This document shows positions 11,966 through 23,475 of a stretch of DNA of 64,000 nucleotides, one piece after another. The notes under the pieces were generated by a model. That model did not search any database, had not been told where the DNA came from, and saw only the letters and a list, made by a program, of their open reading frames with translations. A program made the position numbers and the translations under genes. Each line of letters opens with the position of its first letter. The first letter of the stretch is position 1. The stretch spans positions 24,638,501-24,702,500 of the forward strand of contig CM027377.1 in NCBI GenBank assembly GCA_015680905.1, read 5' to 3'. This DNA is from Coptis chinensis (Eukaryota > Streptophyta > Magnoliopsida > Ranunculales > Ranunculaceae).

Positions 11966-13335
11966 TAGGGGTGTTTCTTTTTTCCGAAAACCCAATATTT
12001 CCGAATTCCAATCCGATATTTTTCCGAATTTGACAATAATATTTGTGTTCTGATATCTGAAACTCCGATATCCAATTTTTCCAAAAAATAATTGAAATTG
12101 GATATGTTTTCAAAATCCGATCCGATCCGATTTCCAATTAATTTTCGAATTTTTAACATTCATATCCGGTCTACTTCATATAGTTACTAAATTAAAACTA
12201 TATATAGTTTACAAACCAAATAAAAATCCTAGAGAAATAGAACATTGTCTCTCTCACAACTTCAATAAATCAATATTTTTATTCTAGTACATGTCTCAAT
12301 TTATCCCATATTCATATTTATTGAATTAATACATTAACATACATGAAGAAAAAGTTTGCTAAATGAATGAGTTAAAAGGTCTAAAAGCATCTTTAAGTGG
12401 TAGTATAACCTGTTAAATCTTTCAAATTTGAAGGAATAATTCGGAATTTTCCGGAATTCCAACTATAGGTGGTAGTAAATTCGGTCGTATAACATGTTCG
12501 TTCGTATTCTTGTTCACAAATTTGACAATTTGGATGCGGAGCGACATTGGTAATGTCTCCTCAATTTTTTTTTTTTACTTTGACCAGCACCACGCGCCAG
12601 TAGTACTGTCGCGCGCCACTATTAATGTTGCTCGAGTTATTTTCGGAATTCCAACTATAGGTGGTAGTAAATTCGGTCGTATAACATGTTCGTTCGTATT
12701 CTTGTTCACAAATTTGACAATTTGGATGCGGAGCGACATTGGTAATGTCTCCCCAATTTTATTTTTTTTACTTTGACCAACACCACGCGCCAGTAGTACT
12801 GTCGCGCGCCACTATTAATGTTGCTCGAGTTATTTTTTTTTTACTTTTTCAATTTGGTGCGACAGTGGGAATGTCGCGTGAGTTTTTTTTTTCAACTTGG
12901 AGGCGACAGTATCAATGTCGCGCAAGGTAGCCCTATTCCAAATTTGCGAATGATATTTGCGACCACCTAGAGTTAGTCGGAATTTGTGACCAGATTCTCC
13001 AAACTTTTTCTTCAAATATGAAGAGTATGCTACCACCACCTAGAGATGCTCTAAATTGTTTTTTTAGAATTAATACATTTCAAAATGATTGCTAAATGAA
13101 TGTATTAACTGGATAAAAAATAGTTATTCTAAGAGAATCCGATTATATAATTCAAATTTCCGATTTACTTCCATATTTTACGGATTCCGAAATTTCTTAA
13201 AAAATTTCGATTTTCCGAATTCGGAAAAAAAAATTGTCATCCGAAAAAAAAATTGGATCGGATTTGGAAAGGATATTGCCAAAAAAAATTGGAAATTTTT
13301 CCAAAAGCCCTTTATCCGATCCAAAGTTATCCCTA
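11966..13335. mobile_element. Non-autonomous hAT-like element
   Basis: The left end reads TAGGGGTGTTTCTTTTTTCC. The right end closes with TATCCCTA, the inverse of a TAGGG-type hAT terminus. CGCACC flanks both ends (11960-11965 and 13336-13341). Joining the flanks gives TTTGGGGGCGCACCAAAACAA, which resembles an uninterrupted stretch near 22970 (TTTGGGGGAGCACCAAGAAA); this supports the call that 11966-13335 is an insertion. The ends are rich in TTCCGAATTC-like motifs, as in subterminal repeats. No transposase is seen. Confidence 0.6.
12452..12835. repeat. 192-base tandem duplication
   Basis: Two adjacent copies, 12452-12643 and 12644-12835, are almost identical. Each runs from CGGAATTCCAACTATAGGTG through ACCACGCGCCAGTAGTACTG to CTCGAGTTATTTT. 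The high identity suggests a recent duplication inside the hAT-like element. A shorter related piece with GTCGCG motifs follows to about 12930. Confidence 0.85.
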
Positions 13336-13341
13336 CGCACC

Positions 13342-14618
13342 AAAACAAGGCTTCGATAAAACATGAGACATCCTCATCCTAACAAAAAAGAAGAGAAAAA
13401 AAAAATAATAATGGGAATAAAATATTGAAAAAACTAAGACAATCACACTACCTTTACTTAGTCTAACATGACCGAAAAGATGAATATCCTAAAAATAAAT
13501 AAGTAAACTGGGCTTGCACAGATTATTATTTTAGGGTTAACTATTTACCTTGTATTAGACACGAAGAAATGTATAGTTAAAGAAACTTACTAAGTATTGA
13601 GCGCACCTACACTTCTTTATTCAAATAAAAGTACACTAAAAAAGAAAGTCCTCTCCGATCAGACTTAGAGGCAATATAGGGGCTGCTTAAGGGATGTATA
13701 AATAGAATATTTGGTTTCCTAAACGGACTGCATAGTACCGTTCTCGTTTTTTTTCTATTTTAGTGTCAATAAACCAACAGTGTCAATAAACTTACACCAC
13801 AATCACTCAATAAATAAACATACATACCAAGATGAAGGTTTATAGGACATGAATAAACATCTGAATGGAAATATAAGTATTGCTTGTTCCAAACTTCAAC
13901 ACGCGACTTTAAAGAAAACGATCAACTTTGAAACTGAAGACTATGTAATGACATAAACTCTCAAATGAACATAAAATGGACAAGTTTTAAGCAAGTTTTA
14001 CAAAGAGTCTAAAAGAATTGCGAAGTTTACTTGAACGTGTAAAAGGCGACAAGAAAAATGAATACGAAAATTAAAAAACTCTTGATCTCCTTCATGAATC
14101 TCTTTTATGGGATGATAGAGTTCCAAATAATCATTGACAAGTAGACAAAATGACAAAAGGAAATAAAAACGTGTATCGAGACCAAGAACAGTTAGTAAGT
14201 ATATGGTTACTCACATGACGGCAAACCTTTACGTGCTTAAGTGAAGGAAAGCGAGGGTTTGGAATATAAGGCTTGGAGCATCTTTAATGGTGAGACCTGA
14301 AAAACACCAAATATTATTTAGAGCAAATAAACACCAAACATCTTCAGCCCAGACCTTTTGTCAATGCGTGGCCTAAGCTCCAGAGGGTGGTGAATCCAAT
14401 CAACTAGGATAGTTAGGTTGCTGTTTGCTTATCTTTCACCATTGGCATCGACGTGATGAGTATTTGAATAATTAGAGAAAAACTGCCAATTATTCCAACA
14501 TCAACACCTTTAATAATTTGATATCACTTATTTTCTTTTATTTCTATTTTTTTTTTTTTAAACTTTCTTTAGTTGTTGTTTCTTTGGATTATCAGTTGAG
14601 TCTCCTTTGAACTTGCAG
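13342..14618. other. No gene seen; promoter-like repeat copy
   Basis: No coding sequence is recognisable. The missing 5' exons of the downstream glycosidase relic are not here. The stretch 13588-13725, from AAGTATTGAGCGCACCTACA to TGTATAAATAGAATATTTGG, resembles two tandem copies at 23051-23475. All three share a TATAAATAG box. Confidence 0.5.
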
Positions 14619-16571
14619 TGGTACCTCTAGATGACCCAGAATGAAATATTTCGAGGAATGCAAAGTGGTGATGACGATGCTGTCTGGTTGATGCAGGTAC
14701 AACATTAGTTACTGTTATTGTATTATATTACTTTTATTTTTACTATTATTATCATTATCGTTATCATTATTATAGTTACTTAGTAGTAGCAGTAACCACA
14801 TCTCTTCTTACAAGTTTCGAAAATGGTTGATAAATATGAAGTCCTATCTTTATCACTTAAATTACAGTTGATTTGGGTCATAGTTTTGAAAAGTTGGCCT
14901 TTGTTGTGCGGGGATGGTTGTTTTCATATGATCCATTTTGGAGGCCAGCGCAGATGAAGGTGAGGTGTTTAGCAATATCTTTTTCATATTGCTCCTAAAT
15001 ACAGATTTTTTTTCCTCTTTTGTTTTCCTTTTATGCTGAATTTATCTGACACATCTAATTAGCATGTTATAATGTTCTTCTAGTGTTTTTATTGCATTTC
15101 TCCTGATTCTCTGTTGCTGAATATTGTGTTTTAGGCACTCTTGCATTCTGTTCCCATCGGGAACCTGGTTGTCTTTGATTTATTCGCTGAAGTGAAACCT
15201 TTGTGGATTACTTCCGAACAGTTTTATGGCGTTCCTTACATATGGTAAGGCCTAGCTCATTAGTCTTTTACACTGTAATGGCTTGGTGGCTTTAGTAAGT
15301 GAACTTATAGGATAACGGAGAAGGTAGTAATATACATACTTATTTACCATGGGCTTGAACTCAATCTGCTATGTGACATTCAGGTCAGTAGAATCTTCAA
15401 GCCCCATATAAAATTGACTAGCCTCTTGGTTTGTTGAGAAGCTGCCTTTAAACTGATTTTGATCAGTATTCTTCTTTTTGTTTTTGGTAAAAACTAAAAT
15501 GGTAATGTGAAAAATATGAGGTTCAGTTCAATGGACCTTGAAACTTTTAATATCTGATGTTTCCCTTTTCTTCTGACCATTTTGTGGGTCTTCTTTTACA
15601 GGTGTATGCTGCACAACATTGATGGGAACATTGAAATGTATGGAATTTTAGATGCAATTGCAGCTGGCCCTGTTGAAGCTCATACAAGTGAAAACTCGAC
15701 CATGGCAAGTTCATCTAGTTTCACTTGTTTTCATTAACATCTATCACTTCATGGAGATTTTCAAGATGTTAGAGCTTTAGACTTGCCGGTGTGATTTTTT
15801 AGATACCACAAGTTGTAATTCTACATTCTTATTTTCAGTATTTTGAGTTCAATTTAAGCATTTTTACAATACTGAAATGAGATTTAAATGATGGAAGATG
15901 ACAGTCCAAGACCATTTTGCTGTATTTTAGGGAGCACTAGTGAGCTGGATAAGATGTTTAGCGGTTGCATAACAATGCCATAGCCCATATGAGCTTTTCA
16001 AAATATTGGCCTAACAATGCCCAAGGAAAACAGATCAGGTTATCCTGAGTTACCAACCGAAGGTTGCTACTTTATGTATGCCTCTTTGTGTAGATGCATT
16101 TATGTATATATGCACATATATGTAGAACTGCCCATATTGGTACTAGCCTCAGAGCAAAGTTGACATATGATTCAAGATTGAGTAAAAATAAGAAAAAGCA
16201 TCACTATGAATATAGGTTGCTCAAAATTGAGCATGATTACCTGTATAAAAAGGTTTTCTGGTGAGTGGGCAAGGTAATTTGTGTATCTAAAAAATGGATC
16301 CTTTTTGGTGGGTCCAGTTATGTTGCAGTCTTGCAGTTATTGTTATATGTTTCTTCTCTTAATTTTTTGTTTCATTGCCCAAAGGTTGGTGTTGGAATGT
16401 CCATGGAGGGAATTGAGCAGAATCCTGTGGTATATGATCTTATGTCAGAAATGGCATTTCAACATAAAAAAATCGATGTAAAGGTAAATGTTGTGTTCCA
16501 GTTGCTTACCCAGGTTTGCATGTAGTGTTTGTCTTTTAGTCGTTTACTTTTATGGAAGTCCAAGAACTTAT

Positions 16572-17135
16572 CTACGAAGCACGTATACTTCTTGAGATGC
16601 GAAATATCCATGTTCGAAATGTATCGGCAGGGATACGGCCCGATACACCTCAGACACATTTGGAATAGCAGATTCATATTTCAGATACCTTGGGGATACA
16701 CTGGGTACACATTCAAATACACCCATGGCATGACATGACATGGAAGTATGATTTTTTATTTATTTTAAATATTTGTTTTTATTTTTTAAGTTATAAAAAT
16801 AGTAAAATAAAACAGACACGATGTAAGGATTTTATTACTTGATCAAAACAAAACACCAGCAGCACATCTCCTTCTCATTCTTCTCCTGGAATATGTATGT
16901 TGCTACTTATTTTGCTCAATCTGTTAGAACTGGACATGCTCTGATTTAGATGATTAAAATTTCTATTTTGATTGAATTTGGTGGATAATGTTATTTTTCT
17001 GTATTTAAATATATTTCTATTTTTTTTTAAAATGTATCCAATACGTATCTGTATCCTACTTTTCTGAAAAATGTTGTATCCTCATATTTGTATTTGATCG
17101 TATCTGTGTCACCTGTCGGTGCCCGTGTTTCATAG
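16572..17135. mobile_element. MITE in NAGLU-relic intron, copy 1
   Basis: The element begins CTACGAAGCACGTATACTTC and ends with CCCGTGTTTCATAG, whose inverse is CTATGAAACACGGG. It is flanked by a perfect 8-base duplication GAACTTAT (16564-16571 and 17136-17143), or 9 bases with one mismatch. It is 564 bases long and non-coding. It shares terminal and subterminal motifs (GATACG, CGGACAC-type repeats) with the element at 20563. Both lie in introns of the same relic, here between blocks 5 and 6. Confidence 0.8.
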
Positions 17136-19170
17136 GAACTTATTAATAGAAGTCTTTGGTTAAATTCCCGTTCATCCCCCTTTCGAGGAGACTCTCATTG
17201 GGACATTATGCCCTTCAACAATGCTGACGGCTTAGGAGGACTACTCGGTGTCACCTTGATGAAGTCTTAAAATATGGCAAGGTGGCACAAACATTTCCAT
17301 CAGGAGCAATGACTGGATTGGAGCTTCTGTAGCCATGCCAATTGTAAGCAGGCGTGTATAATGCAATAGGTTGAAGTTACCATGTTTAAGGGGATTGTGG
17401 CTGGAGTTGGGACGAATTGCAGGCTAAACATTGAAGAGAGAGTTATTACCAGAGCAAAGATGACTCCTAGATGCATATCTTGAGTGAGGGTGTGCAGAAG
17501 AAGGGAGAGGCTGAAGGATAAGATGAGAGAGAGAGAAGAGACAGTAAGAAGAAGAACCCATGGAGTTTAGCAGAGAGCTGAAGAGTGAGTTGACATTTGT
17601 AGAGTGATCATTGTGATTTTGATGTCTTAACTGTTAGGCTCTTGGATATGTATTAATAGTGGTGTTACATCCTTCTTGTCAAAAATTAAGCACCACGAAT
17701 TGTAGATCGTGCCCTCCAAGGATGCTTAGTGGACCATTTTCCTCTATACAATATAATTCTTTTGCCCCAAGGCTGCTGGAAAGGCACCAAAGGGGTGATG
17801 GTTGAGATGGGAGTTTAGTCCAGCATCGGTTAGGTTCCGTCCATGACCTGAAGTTCTTATGCTACATTGAATCTCTACTTTCATAGAGGCCTTTTGAGTA
17901 AAGTGTATTCTCACATATAGCTGGTGAAGTCGGGACAGTATAGGTAGTACTGTAGTAGAATGGAGCGGGTTGTCACATATTTTTCATTTTAGATAAAAGA
18001 GTGTCAATTCATGATCTATACATCTTTGATTGTTTTGATAGAACTGGTTATTCCTCTATAATTGTTTGTGTTACTCTGGGCCTAGCTTCTCCTTGGTACT
18101 GTCGTAGCCAGCTAAATAGCCAAGTTCACTTTTAAAAAGTTATTTATCTCTTTAACTTATTATTTTCTTTCATTGAGACATAAAGGTTAGATGTGTGTGT
18201 GGTGGATCGAGATTGGGTGGTGGTTGGTATGTGTTGGCATTTGAGAAGGATATTATTATCTTTAAGTGAATAATATACAAATTATCTTTTCAGATGTGGA
18301 TTGATCTTTATCCAATGAGGCGTTATGGTAGTTCTGATTCATTAATACTAGATGCTTGGAGTATCTTATATCATTCCGTCTACAACTGCACTGATGGTGC
18401 ATATGTAAGTCCTTATCTTGTCAAGTTTGCTCGTTTTATAAGCAATTTGTATAAAATTTCTTGATCATTCCTGTTGTATTAGGCATGCTATCTACTAAGG
18501 CAGTGTTTCGATCACAGAATCCAGTGATAATCTAATTAATTTTCACCGTCTTGTATCAAGTTTGTCATCCAACTATCAAAGTTCACGTCAAGATACATCG
18601 ATGTGTTTGCCTTGTTCAAATGCAAACAATTAAGCACATCGTATCAGGACATGAGCTAAACTGTTAGTCTTTTTTTATCCGTACAGATTTAATATATTAA
18701 TTAAACATGTCAAAAGATGTCAGAAGAGAAATCCTGAAGTCCTACAGCTTAAACGGTAGTAAAAAAAAACAAGAAAAGAGAAATACAAGAAGTAGATTGA
18801 AACATTTTTCAACGCATGATGTTTTCCCTTCTGAAAGCAATAAATCCAAAGTGTAATTCTCGGGTCTCTGCAAACATTAGTTACTAAATTTTTTATTCTT
18901 CCATAGATGTCGTTGTTCGTGCTATCTTTTTGAAAGGCTATATGTGTTTATCACAGATGTCTTTGGTACTTGAGGATCTATGCAATACAACTACGTCCAC
19001 CTCACACTCAATCTAAATATGCTTAACTAACTTCATCTCATTTTTCTTTTGGGAAATTGATGCATATAATATGCAATGTCAGAAATAGAAATCACGAAAT
19101 TGCATGGTGTAAGATCATCAGTACAATGGAAGTCGAGAATGTAGTCACCTACACCCGGTTTAGTATACAA

Positions 19171-19286
19171 TATCATGGTTATGATTCTTTCTGGTAAGTT
19201 TTTGAACAGAACAAGAACATACTATTAGTATCATGGTTATGATTCTTTCTATTAAATTTTTGAACAGAACAAGAACAGAGATGTAA
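19171..19286 (+). repeat. 58-base tandem duplication holding a splice acceptor
   Basis: Units 19171-19228 and 19229-19286 both begin TATCATGGTTATGATTCTTT and contain TTTTTGAACAGAACAAGAAC. The second unit supplies the acceptor (AACAG at 19263-19267) of NAGLU-relic block 7; the first contains the same acceptor one unit upstream. The duplicated copy would offer an alternative 3' splice site. Confidence 0.85.
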
Positions 19287-20562
19287 TTGTTGCATTTCCA
19301 GATGCTTATCCATTCTCTATTTCACTAGAAGATATATCTTTTAATGGAAAGCATCAGATTTTAACGGAACAAGTATTACGCATATGTCATGTGAAGGAAT
19401 TGACTGATTCTTATGATAAGCCACATCTATGGTATTTAACTTTTGATGTCATACATTCCCTGGGACTTCTGATTGCAGGTGGAAATGAAGTAGCAGAAAG
19501 TAACACTTACAGGTCAGCATTATCTCAGCTTTTGCCTTATTGCATTTTTCTATCTGCATTTGAAGCATCACTTTTATATACCTTTTTAAAAACTTTTAAC
19601 TACTTTCCTTTTTCATGGCTTTTATTATTTCAACTAACGGTATATCTTCTTGCAATTCTATATGGATAAGAACATTTCCCCCATTCGACACCCATGGGGT
19701 TACATGCTTATCCTCCATTTTTATGATAGATTACTTTTCAGATATTACCCAAACGTTAATATTCTTTTAGTTCTCTACTTGTCAACCCCAATGTTGTATC
19801 TCTGCAACTAAAGATACTTTGCAGATGTTAAAATGTGGCTGAATAATGAATGCTTTATTTGTCACTTTGTTTTATTGTGATCCATATTGAGTGTTGTTAT
19901 GTTAAGAAGCAATGCTGTGAATTAAGCTCACTGTTACAAGTGGATATATTGCTAGGTTCCCTGCATTATTGTAGGTATATGATAAATTATGCATTTGATA
20001 ATCATAACTATTATTGATTTCCTCAGATATGACCTTGTTGATGTCACGCGACAAGCTTTGGCAAAATACGCAAACGAAGTGTTCTTAAAGGTCATAGAAA
20101 GATATCGATTAAGAGATGTCCATAGGGCTACTTTCTACACCAAACATTTTTTGGACCTTGTAACAGATATCAATACACTCTTAGCTTGCCATGAAGGATT
20201 TCTTCTAGGTCCGTGATTGGAGAGCTCAAAGCAACTTGCACAAACGCAAGAGCAGAAAAAACAGGTATTTACAAACTCATCTCTAACCTGAGCCTAAAAC
20301 ACCTACAGTATTGTGTAGTAGACTGTTGCTACTAACCATAGTGTAATCCTCCCGAGTGTGCCTGTTGGTCAAGTGCTCTCTGGTGCAATTGTGCTTAGAC
20401 CATCTCCTTTGCATTTGGGATTATTAGAGGATTTTACATGTCGCAAGTTATATTGCTTTGATGTATAACATGAGATAATTGAGAAGAAGAAAAAGTCTAA
20501 CCAGTTACCATGAGCTTTTTTTTCACCAAACATAATCCATCCTATCAAATTGTGATTTACAG

Positions 20563-21039
20563 CTAGGAAGTACGGATACCGATACGTGACACGGATACGA
20601 CACGGATAAGCGGACACGGCATTTTTCAAAAATATAGGACACGGATACGTCATGGACACATTTGAATAATATATATATAAATATTATATAATTGATCATT
20701 TTTCACCAAATTCAAATTAAAATAGCAATTCTACTTCATAAAATGACCAATTCAAACACATTAAGCAGCAACTTACATGTATAATTTGGATTCACTTCAT
20801 CTTTCTTCTCTTGCATCTCTTCTTAACTTGGATTTTATTTCACTTGTTTTTTTTCTGTTGAAGTTCCAAAAAAAATTCTTGTATGTGTGAGATTACTGTC
20901 CCCCGCGTATCCCCGCGTGTCGGAAATTAAAAAATTAATTATAAAATCGGATACTCCAAATTGCGTATCCGACATGTATCGGGGCGTATCCGTGTCGGAC
21001 ATGGATACTTCACCCTTAGGGACGTATCGGTGCTTCATA
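20563..21039. mobile_element. MITE in NAGLU-relic intron, copy 2
   Basis: The element begins CTAGGAAGTACGGATACCG and ends GTATCGGTGCTTCATA, whose inverse TATGAAGCACCGATAC matches the left end with small gaps. It is 477 bases long and non-coding. The flanks are GATTTACAG (20554-20562) and GATTTGCAG (21040-21048), a 9-base duplication with one mismatch. The right copy is the splice acceptor of block 9. It belongs to the same family as 16572-17135, and the 9-base duplication suggests Mutator type. Confidence 0.85.
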
Positions 21040-21493
21040 GATTTGCAGTACGAGTGGAACGCAAGAACTCAAATAACAATGTGGTTTGATAACACGGAAG
21101 AGGAAGCCAGTTTGCTTCGTGACTATGGTATGGATTAAGAGCCTTTTAGAGATATCCAGTTTTTCCTCTCATTGCTTTCATTTCTGAATATTGTGTTCTT
21201 CATTCGGTTTTAGGGAACAAATACTGGAGTGGACTCTTACGAGAGATTATTATGCACCCCGGGCAGCTATTTATTTCAAAGATTTATTGAAGAGTCTAGA
21301 AAATGGTGTTGGGTTCCAGTAAAATGGTGTTGGGTTCCAGTTGAAGGATTGGAGGAGGGAGTGGATCAAGCTCACCAATGACTGGCAGAACAATATAAAC
21401 AGTTATCCAGTGAAAAGTACAGGTGGCGCACTCAGCACCTCCCGTTGGTTATATGAAAAATACATGAGGAATCCAGACATTCTTGATCACTAA

Positions 21494-22850
21494 AAGCAGA
21501 TGTTTTTTGTTTGCACCTGGGCAGAATTTTTTTTTGTACAAGTCTGATCGCATCCTCAAAATTTGTGCACGCCATATAGCGCAAGTCTGATAGCTTCCAG
21601 TTCTACAATAACTTTTTCTTTACCCTTATATAATATATGGCCTCTTGATGACATGCCACCAACGCATTGCCCCACCGAAGAACATCGCGCCTGCACCACT
21701 TCTACCTGAATTATCTGTCCCATCTGCATAGATGGATATAGGGGTGTGTGGGCGGTTCTACCCTCTAAGATTAAAAAAACTTTACTACCACATATCTAAT
21801 TGTTTAGAAAAAATTTCAAACTATAACGACTCGCACCCTCTAATTATTTTAGTAAATTTCCACCATCGCAACCTAAATTTTTTACAACTATAGTGAGAAT
21901 ATAATCAGCAAAAAAAATAGTATTAAAAAAAACTATAAAAAACATTCCAATAAACCAATGTTTTTTTTACTTCTCTTTTTGCCCTTACAAAATTATCATT
22001 TATCATTTAATTTGAGTTCAAAACAATTAAAGAGCTACAAATGTATCTTAAGATGTTTGATGGATTAATGAGACTAAAACAAATAGCAAAATGCCTAAAT
22101 CCCAACCGGTCAGTTTGTATAATTCTAATCACTCATAACATACCAGTAAGCTCTTCCTCCTTTCCTTCACTCTCAATTCTTAAACAAGCGTCAGACTTCA
22201 ACCCAAACAAAAAACAAATTCAGAAAGGACTTTGTGGCGAAGCTTGTTGCACAATTGTCCTAATTATTTGTAAAACTCGTTATCATTATCAATAAAATTT
22301 CTATTTAAAAAAAATAAAACAAAACAAATCAAGGTAATTTTATACTTTCAATGTTAATCTTTTATAGTTTTCTTCACATGATAGTAGGATTATATATACT
22401 TATAACAACAAAACAAGGTAATTTTTACTTTCAATGTTAATCTTTTATAGTTTTCTCCACATGATAGATGATAGTAGGGTTATATAGACTTATAATATTA
22501 TAGAAAGTTAACAATTTGTTGAATTGTTGTAGATTTGCATGTGGACTAGATTATGTAGATATATATAAACATAGTAGTATTAATTAATAGCTTAAGTGCT
22601 TAAGTAGTTAACTTCATCAGTCCATATTAAATTCTTAGTAATCAACGCATTATAGTTTTGTAAATTGAAATAAATGCATAATTTTGTTGATCTTTATTGG
22701 GTAGACCTTCTAACAAAAAATAAATAAATAAAATAAATTGCATATTTTTTTTTTCGGTGGTAGGGTGGGGTGTGCACATAATCTCGCACCCCTTGGCTTA
22801 GAATCCTAGCTCCGTCCCTACCCATCTACTAGGACTATGGTACGCCCAAG
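21494..22850. other. No gene seen; possible decayed hAT-like debris
   Basis: No coding sequence is supported. A pair of hAT-like ends, TAGGGGTG near 21739 and CCGTCCCTA near 22820, could bound a degenerate element, but no matching duplication was found. A direct repeat (AAGGTAATTTTxTACTTTCAATGTTAATC) lies at about 22333-22365 and 22414-22445. Confidence 0.4.
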
Positions 22851-23050
22851 TAGTAATGCTTTTGTAGTCTCTGCATTGATCTCAATCCTTGTAAGTTTAT
22901 AACTAGATTTAGAAGAGACGTTAAAGGAACCAACCCCTTTGGGTTTAAAGGAAACACGTTGGTTTGGGGGAGCACCAAGAAAAGGCTTCAATGATGATAA
23001 TACATGAGACATCCTGGTGTCACTGAAGTATTACACGAAGATGTATACCT

Positions 23051-23475
23051 TAAGTATTGAGTGGCACGTACAGTTTTTTCTTTAACGTACCCTAAATAAA
23101 AACCTCAAGTATTGATTGAGCACGTACAATTCTTTCTTTCTTCTTTCTTCAGAAAACGTAACACTAAACAAGAAAGTAACCCTAAAAAATAAAGTTTAAC
23201 GATCAGACTTGCATGTCAAGGGATGGGGGTGATTAAGGGGCTTATAAATAGTTTATTTTCTATTTAGAAAGTCCCTTATCACTGACTAAGTATTGAGTGC
23301 ACATACAATTTTTTCTTTAACGTACCCTAAATAAAAACCTCAAGTATCGATCGAGCACGTACAATTCTTTCTTTCAGAAACATAACCCTAAAAAAGAAAG
23401 TTAAACGATCAGACTTGCATGTTAAGGGATGGGGGTGATTAAGGGACGTATAAATAGTTTATTTTCTATTTAAAA
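23051..23475. repeat. Two 236-base tandem units with TATA-like box
   Basis: Units starting at 23051 and 23287 share TAAGTATTGAGTG, CTTTAACGTACCCTAAATAA, CGATCAGACTTGCATGT, GGATGGGGGTGATTAAGGG and TATAAATAGTTTATTTTC. A diverged third copy lies at 13588-13725. The flank at 22910-23015 also resembles 11885-11965 joined to 13336-13375, so a longer segment was once duplicated around the glycosidase relic. Each copy keeps TATAAATAG, as a core promoter would, but no downstream gene is evident. Confidence 0.7.

Larger units (their letters stand above)
14619..21493 (+). pseudogene. Alpha-N-acetylglucosaminidase gene relic (5'-truncated)
   Basis: Ten exon-like blocks encode the C-terminal part of a plant alpha-N-acetylglucosaminidase (NAGLU, GH89), which in its intact form removes terminal GlcNAc. 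Blocks: 14619-14696, 14912-14959, 15135-15244, 15602-15704, 16385-16483, 18294-18404, 19268-19512, 20027-20264, 21049-21127, 21214-21493. Landmarks include [73 protein letters not shown] and YEWNARTQITMWFDN. The GMSMEG motif holds the expected second catalytic Glu. The upstream CDTFNE-type region with the first catalytic Glu is absent. Damage: about 20 bases lost between VPLDDPE and IFRGMQ; block 2 acceptor reads GG, not AG; TGG to TGA at 20214; two extra bases near 21244; and a 21-base duplication near 21303-21344 that adds a stop. Block 4 uses a GC donor. The reading of most blocks is otherwise intact, so decay looks recent. Confidence 0.88.

Noticed and set aside
12510-12930. Overlapping 88- and 63-residue frames with repeated sequence
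   Set aside because: They only reflect the 192-base tandem duplication, with poly-T giving Phe runs.
22041-22295. 84-residue plus-strand frame
   Set aside because: No motif, AT-rich context, no splice partners. Treated as chance.
21739-22820. Possible complete hAT element from TAGGGGTG to CCGTCCCTA
   Set aside because: No matching target duplication (flanks GATGGATA and CCATCTAC differ) and poor pairing of the ends. Left as debris.
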